From: CAYYFX01 sp964471155 | Lineage (GTDB): Bacteria > ARS69 | Direction: 5' to 3' | Length of the DNA: 43,158 nucleotides | Assembly (NCBI GenBank): GCA_964471155.1 | Contig: CAYYFX010000024.1 | Location: forward strand, 1-43,158 | Shown: piece by piece, positions 5,994-13,999 of the stretch | Position numbering within the stretch: position 1 is the stretch's first letter | Layout: the number at the start of each line of letters is the position of its first letter | Made by a program: the position numbers and the translations under genes | Notes under the pieces: model-generated | The model's database searches: none | What the model saw: only the letters and a program-made list of their open reading frames with translations | Told to the model about the DNA's origin: nothing

Positions 5994-8015
5994 TTGCGCA
6001 GGAGCCTGAAGCTTTCCGCGCTCGCGCTGTTCGGGGCCGCGGCCTTCGCGTCCTCGGCCGGCGCGACGACCCAGCGGACCGTCCTCATCGAGGAGCTCGG
6101 CTGGGCGAGTTGACCGTTCTGCCCCTGGGCCCGTGCGGCCCTTCGGATGATCGAGAACGACTACCCGGATCCGCAGCAGGTCGTCCACATCGACTGGCAC
6201 TTCTCGGACTACTTCGTGAACTCGTCCGGGACAGCGCGCCGGACCTACTACGGCGTCTCGGCGGCACCCAGCGTGTTCTTCGACGGCAAGGACAACCAGG
6301 TGGGAGCCGGGGATTCGGTCTCCGCGTACAACACCTTCAAGCCGATCGTCGACGCGCACTACGTGGATGCCGCGCGGGCCATCATGACCGCCAGCTACGA
6401 CGTCAATCCGGTGACCGGGATGGCGAACGTCATCGTCGATCTCGAGGTGACCGCGGGCGACGTGATCAACAACCCGGCGGACTGCCGCATCCGGGCCGCC
6501 CTGTACGAGAACGACGTGTTCTACGTCTGGGAGCCCGGGACCCACAATACGAACTGGGACTACATCGGTCGCCTCATGATCACCGAGAAGCCGCTGACGG
6601 CGTCGACCGGCGGTCAGACCCAGCAGGTCACGCAGGCGTTCGCGCTGGATTCCACGTGGGCCGCCGGGAACCTGCACGTGGCGGCATGGTTGCAGCGCGA
6701 TACGAACAAGTGGGTGCTGCAGGCGGCCGAGGCACGTCGCCAGTTCGACTGCATGCTCACGGACGTGAACGGGGCGGTCGCCACGGCCACCGGTTCGGCC
6801 ACGGACCTGGACGTGGATCTCACGTACACCGGCGTGATCGCGGATGATGTCGTCCTCACGCTGGACGAGACCGGGCTTCCCGCGGGATGGGACGCGGAGA
6901 TCGTCTGGAACTCGACGACGTACGCGTCGACGGTCACGATCCCGGCGATGACCGACGCGCAGGTGGAAGATGTGATCGTCCGGGTGATCCCGAACGGGAC
7001 GCCGGGGCTCGGCACGGTGGAACTGGAGGCGCTCCCGGCGAGCAACACGTCGGGCGTGGTGGGGCAGACCCACACGTACCACGTCTTCAACCAGCGTCCG
7101 TCCATCCTGGTCGTGGACGACGACACCGGCGCCACGTCCGAGACGCAGATCCAGCAGGCGATCACGGACGCCGGCTACTTCTCCCTGGCGCAGACGGTGG
7201 ACATCGACGGCAACCCGCCGGCCACGACCATGGACGACTTCGACGTGGTCATCTGGAACACCGGCGAACTCGCCACCCAGACGATCGGCGTGAATCCCCA
7301 GGCGGAGATCGAGGACTACCTGGACGGCGGCGGAACCCTGTTCCTCACCAGCCAGGGCTACCTCAACCACCGGGGGATCAACCCGTTCACCACGAACTAC
7401 CTGAAGGTGTCCTCGTTCACGTCGAACGTGGGGGCGCCGTCGGTGGTGGGCGTGGCGCTGGATCCGATCGGGGACGGGCTGTCGTTCACGCTGAGCCCGC
7501 CGTTCACGGACGCGACGGACGCGGTGGTCCCGGGGTCGGGCGCCTTCGCCTGGCTCACCTCGGGCGCCAACAACGTGGCCGTGCGGTACGACTCCGGCGT
7601 CTTCCGGACCGTCTTCATGACCGCCCCGTTCGAGGGCCTGTCGGCCCCGGACGCGGCGCTGCTCACGGAGCGCGTGCTGGACTGGCTGGCGCCGTCCACG
7701 ATCACGGACGTGAACCCGCCGGTCACGGCGTCGGCCGGTCGGCTGGAGCTCTCGCCGAACGCGCCGAACCCGTTCGCGGCGCGGACCACGGTCCGCTTCG
7801 CGGTGCCGGACGCGGGCCCGGTGAACCTGGCCGTGTACGACGTGGCCGGGCGCAAGGTGGCGGAGCTGATGAACCGTCCGTTGCCGGCCGGGTCGCACGC
7901 CGTCGAGTGGGACGGCCGTGACCGCGACGGTTCGCGGGTGGCCAGCGGCGTCTACCTCGTCCGGCTCTCGGCCGGCGGGGAGACGGTCAGCCGCGAGATC
8001 GTGCGCGTGAAGTAG
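5994..8015 (+). CDS. Exported thioredoxin-like selenoprotein (UxxC), GATase-like and FlgD-Ig domains
   Basis: A 673-residue reading frame with one internal TGA at 6111-6113 (codon 40), read here as selenocysteine. TTG at 5994 is chosen because AGGAGG ends 5 bases before it and the frame encodes a clear signal peptide (MRRSLK, hydrophobic core, cut near SAGA, residue 24). Next comes RTVLIEELGWAS-U-PFC, so Sec40 and Cys43 take the CxxC place of a thioredoxin fold; P92 in AAPSVFFDGK is a cis-Pro candidate. The rest resembles Omp28-like proteins through about residue 250, including RIRAALYENDV. A glutamine-amidotransferase-like domain follows (about 368-570, starting RPSILVVDDDTG), then a FlgD-Ig-like domain (583-673, ending REIVRVK). 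Codon use is uniform on both sides of the TGA. The alternative is a TGC-to-TGA nonsense mutation. Conventional callers would start at the ATG at 6147, which lacks a Shine-Dalgarno and a signal peptide. Confidence 0.8.
6115..6159 (+). promoter_or_regulatory. Candidate bacterial SECIS hairpin after the TGA at 6111
   Basis: A perfect six-pair lower stem, CGUUCU (6115-6120) with AGAACG (6154-6159), encloses a five-pair upper stem, GGGCC (6127-6131) with GGCCC (6137-6141). The apical loop is CGUGC (6132-6136). The loop has G in its second position and begins 18 bases after the UGA. This agrees with the published bacterial SECIS rules: a G in the first two loop bases, an upper stem of at least 4 pairs and a distance of 16-37 bases. 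The element also codes for PFCPWARAALRMIEN. Folding energy was not computed, and GC-rich sequence forms hairpins readily. Confidence 0.6.
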
Positions 8016-8040
8016 CCCGGATCCCGGGCGGGAAGTCCGC

Positions 8041-8069
8041 GGGGGTCGCCGGTCCGTCCGGCGGCCCCC
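8041..8069 (+). terminator. Candidate terminator after the selenoprotein gene
   Basis: GGGGGTCGCCGG (8041-8052) pairs with CCGGCGGCCCCC (8058-8069) over 12 positions, with one G-U pair and a 5-base loop. GGTTCGTTT follows, a modest T-rich tail. It sits 26 bases after the stop at 8015 and before the next gene. Confidence 0.5.
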
Positions 8070-8148
8070 GGTTCGTTTGCCGGCCGCGTTTTCGCGGTTC
8101 TCTCCCCGGCCGGTTTGCCGCAGAATCCGGACATCGTTCGAGGAGCGC

Positions 8149-8868
8149 GTGCGGACCGTCGTCTTCGTCCCGACCTACAACGAGGCCGAGAACCTCGAGC
8201 GTCTCGTGCGCGAGCTGCGCCGCGTGGTGCCCGGGGCGGACATCCTGGTCGTGGACGACCGGTCGCCGGACGGCACCGGGGAGATCGCGGACCGGCTGGC
8301 GGCGGCGGACGCGAAGGTGCACGCGCTCCACCGGGACCCACCGAAGGGCCGCGGCCTTGCGGGACGCGACGGGTACCTGGCGGCGCTGGCCCTGGGAGCG
8401 GATGCCGTGGTCGAGATGGACGCGGACTTCTCGCACGACCCGGCGCTCCTGCCCGGCATCCTGGGCGCGCTGGCCGGCGGCGCGGACGTGGTGCTGGCCT
8501 CGCGCTTCGTGGCCGGCGGTTCGGACACGGACCGCAGCCTGGCCCGCCGCGTCATCACCGTGCTGGCGAACGCGTACATCCGGATCGTGCTCGGCGTGCC
8601 CATCGGGGACTGCAACTCCGGGTACCGCGCCTTCCGCCGCGCCGCGCTGGAGGCGGTGCGGCCGGCCACGCTGACCAGCCGCGGGCCGTCCATCGTCCAG
8701 GAGGTCCTGTTCCGCGCGCACCGCGCGGGCGCCCGCATCGTGGAGGTCCCGTTGACGTTCGTGGACCGGAAGGCCGGCGATTCGAAGCTGTCGCTTCGCC
8801 TGCTGCTGGACGGCTACGTGATGATCCTGAAGCTCCGGCTCAGGGAGCTGGCCGGAGGGCGGCCGTGA
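8149..8868 (+). CDS. Polyprenol-phosphate mannosyltransferase-like GT2 enzyme
   Basis: A 239-residue family 2 glycosyltransferase resembling dolichol/polyprenol-phosphate mannose synthase (DPM1). It is expected to move a sugar from a nucleotide sugar to a polyprenyl phosphate at the cytoplasmic membrane face. Visible motifs are TVVFVPTYNEAENL at the N-terminus, VVDDRSPDGTGEIAD (D36, D37) and the metal-binding EMDADFSHDP (D91, D93). GDCNSGYRAFRRAAL and the FVDRKAGDSKLS block near the C-terminus are typical of the family. It lacks the C-terminal membrane domain of some relatives. GTG at 8149 is chosen because the conserved domain starts there and AGGAG lies just upstream, although the spacing is short (3 bases). 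The stop overlaps the GTG of the next gene, a membrane protein that may use the lipid-linked sugar. Confidence 0.9.
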   Translation: MRTVVFVPTYNEAENLERLVRELRRVVPGADILVVDDRSPDGTGEIADRLAAADAKVHALHRDPPKGRGLAGRDGYLAALALGADAVVEMDADFSHDPALLPGILGALAGGADVVLASRFVAGGSDTDRSLARRVITVLANAYIRIVLGVPIGDCNSGYRAFRRAALEAVRPATLTSRGPSIVQEVLFRAHRAGARIVEVPLTFVDRKAGDSKLSLRLLLDGYVMILKLRLRELAGGRP

Positions 8869-11123
8869 ACGCGCGCATCCGCCGGATCACGCTCGGCGCC
8901 GTGTTCCTCGCCGCGCTCGTGCTGGCGTTCTTCCAGGTGACGGACCTGGACCTCGGCGGGCACGTGACCGTCGGGCGGTACATCGTCAAGCACCTGCGCA
9001 TCCCGGACACGAACCTCTTCAGCCATACGGTGCCCGGGCACCCGTACCCCGTGCACCAGTGGCTCGGGCAGGTGATCCTGTTCGGCGTGCACCACGTGGG
9101 CGGCACGGACGGGCTCATCGCGCTGCGCATGGCCGTCGTCCTGCTCGGCGCGCTGCTCCTGTACCGGAACGCGCGCAACGAGGGCGCGCCGGTCGTGGTC
9201 GCGGCCGGGATCGTGCTGCTGCTGCTCGTGGCCGCGCGCCCGCGCTTCTTCGCCCGCCCGTTCCTGGTCACGCTCGTGTTCCTGCCGCTGCTGCACTCCT
9301 GGGTCGCGGCCGTGCGGCACGGCCGGACCCGGCGGCTCTGGCCCATCGTCCCGCTCATCACCGTGTGGGCGCACATCCACTCGGGCGTCCTCTTCGGCGT
9401 GCTGTATCTCGGCGCCACCGTCGCGGGGGAGGGGCTGAAGATCCTCATCGCGCGCTCGCGCCCGTCGCGGCCGCCGCCGGGATCGCACGTCTTCCCCGGC
9501 TCGCCGCTGGACGGCTGGAACTACCGGCGCATCGTGCTCTTCTCGGCGGCCGCCGTGGCGCTGGCGCTCGGCACGATGGCGCTGATCAACCCCAGCGGCA
9601 TCAAGCCGCTCGCGCTCCCGTTCCTGTTCTACGAGAGCACCGAGTTCCGCCGGATGATCCTGGAGTACCGCCCGGTGCAGCTGGGCGTGGACTGGCCCTG
9701 GGAGCTCGTGGCCGGCGCGGTGGCGCTGGGCATGCTGCTGCGCCCGCGCCGCGTGGACTTGACGCAGCTCCTCGTCGTCGTCGGGTTCGGCGTGCTCGCG
9801 TTCCAGGCCGTGCGCGAGATCATCACGTTCGCCGCGGCCGCCGCGCCGATGCTGGGGCGCACGTGGGGCTCGCTGGCCGAGGACCTGCTGGAGCGGATCG
9901 GGCGGCGGGGGGGGGCGGAGACGGGCGCGCGCCGGGCGGGCGCCGCGGAGGCGACCGTGGCGGCGGCCGTGGTGGCCGCCGCGGGGTGGGCCGGCTGGAA
10001 GGCGTCCCAGGACTGGATCTTCCCGTTCGGCCGGGGCTGGGACCCGAAGAGCTACCCGCAGCGCACGATCGACTTCCTGTGGGCCGAGAACATCCGCGGC
10101 GAGATCTTCAATACGGACGTGTGGGCCTCCGCCCTCCTGGTCCGCGGCAAGGGCCTGCGCTTCCCGGTCTTCGTGGACGCGCGGCTGGAAGCGTACCCGG
10201 AGGACTTCTGGCGCGACTCGTACTACCGCGTGTTGCGCGCGGCCCCGGGCTGGGAGGAGGTGCTCGCGCGCTACGGCGTGGAGTGCGCGATCGTGCGCCG
10301 CACGCCCGGGGAGGCGGACGATCGGATCGGCGACGTCCTCTTCGAGAGTCCGGACTGGGGCCTGGTGTACTGGGACGACTGGGCGATGCTGTTCCTCCGC
10401 CGGCACGGGCGCCCGCCGCGCAACGCGGAGGTGCTGGAGTCCTGGGAGTTCACCGCGTTCTCGCCGCGCCGCCCGCAGGAGGTCACCGAGCTGCGGGGCG
10501 AGGCGCTGGACCGGGCGGTGGAGGAGCTGCTGCGGCTGGTGTCGTGGGATCCGGAGTCCTTCCTGCCGCGGTGGACGCTCGCCGCGGCGCGCACGCGGCA
10601 GGGCAAGGGGGAGGACGCGGTCGACCTGTACGCGCGCCTCGCCGGCGACCGGGCGGCACGCCGCAACCCGGCGTTCGACCGCAGCCGCGCCGAGGCCGCG
10701 CTCGTGGCGGGGCAGCGCGACGACTGGGCGTACCTGCTCCGGAAGGCCGGCGGCGATCCGGCCTCGACGGGCGAGCGGTTCGACGCGGCGGTCCTCCTGG
10801 GCGTCGCCGGGAAGGAGGAGGCGGCCGAGGCGATGTACCGCGAGGTGCTGGCCGCGGATCCCGCGCACCTGGACGCGCGCAACAACCTCGCCCTGCTCCT
10901 CGCGCGCGACCGGCGCACGGACGAGGCGATGACCCTGATCGGGGAAGCGCTCGCGCGCGCGCCGGAGGATCCGTACTACATCGCGTCGAAGGGCGAGATC
11001 CTCTCGTGGCGCGGGGATCCGGCCGGGGCGCTCGCGGAGTTCCGCCGCGCGCTGGACCTCCTGCCCGCCGGGGATGCGGCGGCGCGGGAGGAAGTCATGC
11101 GCTGGATCCTCCGGCTGGAGTAG
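8865..11123 (+). CDS. Multi-spanning membrane protein with C-terminal TPR repeats
   Basis: A 752-residue protein. The N-terminal ~400 residues contain several hydrophobic membrane segments (residues 8-26 and 102-125 are clear) and the short loops HQWLGQV, RPRFFARPF and WAHIHSGV, a layout like GT-C transferases or O-antigen-type membrane proteins. A soluble middle region follows (KSYPQRTIDFLWAENI to MLFLRRHGR). The last ~150 residues form TPR-like helices (AEAMYREVLAADPAHLDARNNLALLL and the next repeat). Its GTG overlaps the stop of the mannosyltransferase-like gene by four bases, so it may use polyprenol-phosphate sugar as donor. Substrate and catalytic residues cannot be assigned; it could also be a non-enzymatic membrane TPR protein. 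Confidence 0.8.
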   Translation: MNARIRRITLGAVFLAALVLAFFQVTDLDLGGHVTVGRYIVKHLRIPDTNLFSHTVPGHPYPVHQWLGQVILFGVHHVGGTDGLIALRMAVVLLGALLLYRNARNEGAPVVVAAGIVLLLLVAARPRFFARPFLVTLVFLPLLHSWVAAVRHGRTRRLWPIVPLITVWAHIHSGVLFGVLYLGATVAGEGLKILIARSRPSRPPPGSHVFPGSPLDGWNYRRIVLFSAAAVALALGTMALINPSGIKPLALPFLFYESTEFRRMILEYRPVQLGVDWPWELVAGAVALGMLLRPRRVDLTQLLVVVGFGVLAFQAVREIITFAAAAAPMLGRTWGSLAEDLLERIGRRGGAETGARRAGAAEATVAAAVVAAAGWAGWKASQDWIFPFGRGWDPKSYPQRTIDFLWAENIRGEIFNTDVWASALLVRGKGLRFPVFVDARLEAYPEDFWRDSYYRVLRAAPGWEEVLARYGVECAIVRRTPGEADDRIGDVLFESPDWGLVYWDDWAMLFLRRHGRPPRNAEVLESWEFTAFSPRRPQEVTELRGEALDRAVEELLRLVSWDPESFLPRWTLAAARTRQGKGEDAVDLYARLAGDRAARRNPAFDRSRAEAALVAGQRDDWAYLLRKAGGDPASTGERFDAAVLLGVAGKEEAAEAMYREVLAADPAHLDARNNLALLLARDRRTDEAMTLIGEALARAPEDPYYIASKGEILSWRGDPAGALAEFRRALDLLPAGDAAAREEVMRWILRLE

Positions 11124-11133
11124 CCGCGCTGCC

Positions 11134-11163
11134 TTGCCCGGCCGCGCCGGCCGATGCTACCCT
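11134..11163 (+). promoter_or_regulatory. Candidate promoter for valS
   Basis: TTGCCC (11134-11139), an 18-base spacer and TACCCT (11158-11163) preceded by TGC form an extended -10-type promoter. Transcription would begin near 11170, after the ATG at 11154. That favours the GTG at 11205 as the valS start. Confidence 0.35.
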
Positions 11164-11204
11164 CCCCGATTCCCGCATCGCCGAAGCGGCCGAAAGGACC
11201 GGAA

Positions 11205-13898
11205 GTGGAACAGGAGACGCGCTCCCCCGAGACCCGCACCCCGGAGCTGCCCAAGGCGTACGACCCGGCGTCCGTGGAGGAGCGCATCTACGCCTTCTGG
11301 GACGGGAGCGGGCACTTCCGCGCGGACGCGGCGTCGGGGAAGCCGCCGTTCACCATCATGATCCCGCCGCCGAACGTGACCGGCGTGCTGCACATGGGCC
11401 ACGCGCTCAACAACACGCTGCAGGACATCGTGATCCGGCAGCGGCGCATGGCCGGGTTCGAGGCGCTGTGGCTCCCCGGCACGGACCACGCGGGCATCGC
11501 CACGCAGGCGGTGGTGGAGAAGCAGCTCTCCCGCGAGGGGCGCAAGCGCGAGGCGATGGGGCGGGACGCGTTCGTCGCCGAGGTGTGGAAGTGGCGCGAG
11601 CACCACGGCGATCTCATCCTCCGCCAGCTCCGCCGGCTCGGCTGCTCCTGCGACTGGTCCCGCACGAAGTTCACCCTGGACGAGGACCTGAGCCGCGCCG
11701 TCGCCACGGCGTTCGTGCGCCTGTGGGAGAAGGGGCTGATCTACCGGGGCGCGCGGCTCGTCAACTGGGACTGCACGCTCGGCACCGCGGTGTCGGACGA
11801 CGAGATCGAGTACGTCCCGCGCCGCGGCAAGCTCTGGTACCTGCGGTATCCCGTGGACGGCGAGCCCGGACGGTTCGTCACCGTGGCCACCACGCGCCCG
11901 GAGACCATGCTGGGCGACACCGGCGTGGCCGTGCACCCGGACGACGAGCGCTGGCGGGATCTCGTGGGGAGGACCGTGCGGCTGCCGCTGCTGGACCGGC
12001 TCATCCCGGTCGTCGCGGACGAGACCGTGGAGGCCGGGTTCGGCACCGGCGCGGTGAAGGTGACGCCGGGACACGATCCCGTGGACTACGACCGCGGGCA
12101 GCGGTTCAAGCTGCCCATCGTGAGCCTCTTCCTGCCGGACGGCACGCTCGGCGAGGTCGCGGGCCCGTACGCCGGGCTCACGCGCGACGCCGCCCGGGAC
12201 CGCGTCGTGGCGGACCTGGAGGCGCAGGGGCTGCTGGAGCGGATCGAGGAGCTCGAGCACAACGTCGCCGTGTCGGACCGCTCGAAGGACGTGATCGAGC
12301 CGCTCATCTCGGAGCAGTGGTTCGTGAGCATGAAGCCCATCGCCGGGCCGGCCATCGAGGCGGTGCGCTCGGGGCGGCTGCGCATCGTCCCGGAGCGCTG
12401 GACGAAGGTGTACCTGGACTGGCTGGAGAACGTGCGGGACTGGTGCATCTCGCGGCAGCTCTGGTGGGGGCACCGCATCCCGGTGTGGTACGACGAGGAC
12501 GGCGTGCCGGCGGCGTCCGTCGAGCCGCTGGCGATCGGCGCGCCGCACCCGGGGACGGGCAAGCCCGTCGTGCGCCGGGACGAGGACGTCCTGGACACGT
12601 GGGCCTCGAGCTGGCTGTGGCCCTTCGCCACGCTGGGCTGGCCGGAGCGCACGGCGGACCTCGCGCGTTTCTATCCCACGCAGTTCCTCAGCACGGCGCG
12701 CGAGATCATCTACCTGTGGGTCGCGCGCATGGTGATCGCGGGCTACGAGCTGCTGGATCACCTGCCCGCGGAGCAGCGGTGCCCGTTCTCCACCTGCTAC
12801 ATCCACGCCACCGTGCTGGACGGGCAGGGCCGGCGCATGTCGAAGAGCCTCGGCAACGGCATCGACCCCATCGAGATGATCGAGAAGTACGGGGCGGACG
12901 CCGTGCGGTACTCGCTCGTGACGCTCACGCGCGAGGGCCAGGACGTGAAGCTGTCGGAGAACCGCTTCGAGCTGGGCCAGCGCTTCTGCAACAAGATCTG
13001 GAACGCGGTGCGCTTCGCGCTGGGGAACCTGGACGGCGAGCCGCGCGGTCCCGAGGGGGACGCGCTGGAGGATCGCTGGATCCGTTCGTGCACGGCGCGG
13101 GCGATCGCCGAGGTGACCGCGGCGCTGCACGAGTACCGCTTCCACGACGCCGGCGCGGAGCTGTACCGGTTCTTCTGGAACGACCTGTGCGACTGGTACC
13201 TCGAGGTGGTGAAGCGCCGGCTCGGCCCGGACGCGGACCCGGCGGACCGCGAGGCCGCGCGCACCACGCTGGCGCGCGTGCTCTCGGTGACGCTGCGCCT
13301 GCTGCACCCGCTGCTGCCGTTCCTGACCGAGGAGCTGTGGAAGCACCTGCCCGGCGCGCGGGGTCCGCTCATCAAGGCGGCGTGGCCGGATGCGGGCGGC
13401 TTCGCGCGGGACGAGGCGGCGGAGCGGGACTTCGCGAAGCTGCAGGACGCCGTGTCCGCCGTGCGCAACATCCGCGCGTCGATGAACGTGCCGCCCACGA
13501 CGCCGCTGGAGGCGCGCGTGCACGCGGAGGATCCGGAGCTGGCGCGCGTGCTGCGGGACACGCGGGGCATGGCCTGCGCGCTGGCGCGGCTGACCGGGCT
13601 GACCGCGGGGCCGGACGTGACGAAGCCGAAGGGGGCGGCGTCCGCCGTGATCCGCGGCGGCACGATCTGGATCCCGCTGGCCGGCGTGATCGACCTCGAC
13701 GTGGAGCGGGAGCGGCTGCGCCGCGAGAACGAGCGGCTGACGAACCTCGTGGCCGGCGCGGAGCGCAAGCTCGCGAACGCGGACTTCGTCGGCCGGGCGA
13801 AGCCCGAGGTCGTGGACCGGGAGCGGGAGAAGCTGGCCAGCCTCAAGGGCGACCTGGAGCGGGTGACCGCCGCCCTGGCCGATCTCGGCGCGGAATAA
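11205..13898 (+). CDS. valS: Valyl-tRNA synthetase
   Basis: An 897-residue class I aminoacyl-tRNA synthetase that charges tRNA-Val in the cytoplasm. The HIGH-type motif is HMGH (63-66) in PPPNVTGVLHMGHALNNTL. The editing (CP1) region contains TTRPETMLGDTGVAVHP and TGAVKVTPGHDP. WCISRQLWWGHRIPVWY and the KMSKS-type RMSKSLGNGIDP (M545) follow. The C-terminal ~70 residues form the valine-specific coiled-coil arm (LDVERERLRRENERL). GTG at 11205 is preferred because AAAGGA lies six bases upstream and the promoter candidate would exclude the ATG at 11154, which would add 17 poorly conserved residues. The length is normal for bacterial ValS. Confidence 0.96.
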   Translation: MEQETRSPETRTPELPKAYDPASVEERIYAFWDGSGHFRADAASGKPPFTIMIPPPNVTGVLHMGHALNNTLQDIVIRQRRMAGFEALWLPGTDHAGIATQAVVEKQLSREGRKREAMGRDAFVAEVWKWREHHGDLILRQLRRLGCSCDWSRTKFTLDEDLSRAVATAFVRLWEKGLIYRGARLVNWDCTLGTAVSDDEIEYVPRRGKLWYLRYPVDGEPGRFVTVATTRPETMLGDTGVAVHPDDERWRDLVGRTVRLPLLDRLIPVVADETVEAGFGTGAVKVTPGHDPVDYDRGQRFKLPIVSLFLPDGTLGEVAGPYAGLTRDAARDRVVADLEAQGLLERIEELEHNVAVSDRSKDVIEPLISEQWFVSMKPIAGPAIEAVRSGRLRIVPERWTKVYLDWLENVRDWCISRQLWWGHRIPVWYDEDGVPAASVEPLAIGAPHPGTGKPVVRRDEDVLDTWASSWLWPFATLGWPERTADLARFYPTQFLSTAREIIYLWVARMVIAGYELLDHLPAEQRCPFSTCYIHATVLDGQGRRMSKSLGNGIDPIEMIEKYGADAVRYSLVTLTREGQDVKLSENRFELGQRFCNKIWNAVRFALGNLDGEPRGPEGDALEDRWIRSCTARAIAEVTAALHEYRFHDAGAELYRFFWNDLCDWYLEVVKRRLGPDADPADREAARTTLARVLSVTLRLLHPLLPFLTEELWKHLPGARGPLIKAAWPDAGGFARDEAAERDFAKLQDAVSAVRNIRASMNVPPTTPLEARVHAEDPELARVLRDTRGMACALARLTGLTAGPDVTKPKGAASAVIRGGTIWIPLAGVIDLDVERERLRRENERLTNLVAGAERKLANADFVGRAKPEVVDREREKLASLKGDLERVTAALADLGAE

Positions 13899-13999
13899 CC
13901 GTCGCGTCGCGAGGGTAACCCCGACGAGCCCCGGGACGGCCCTCGACAGGGGGGCCGCCGCGCGGGAAACTGCCTTACGCCCATTCCGGGAGGAACCTC

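Noticed and set aside
5994..6150. Frameshift or pseudogene in the selenoprotein gene
   Set aside because: The frame is continuous on both sides of the TGA and downstream codon use is intact. A nonsense mutation remains possible but is less likely than Sec, given the exact position and the hairpin.
5142..7898. Long minus-strand open frame opposite the selenoprotein region
   Set aside because: Arg/His/Val-rich antisense artefact without a start signal or domain.
6147..8015. Gene starting at the ATG at 6147
   Set aside because: There is no Shine-Dalgarno and no signal peptide, and it would begin inside the thioredoxin helix. The TTG at 5994 with AGGAGG and a signal peptide is in the same frame, interrupted only by the TGA.
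9059..13918. Very long plus-strand open frame (1619 codons)
   Set aside because: It is an Arg/Ala/Gly-rich shadow of the TPR membrane protein and valS genes in another frame.
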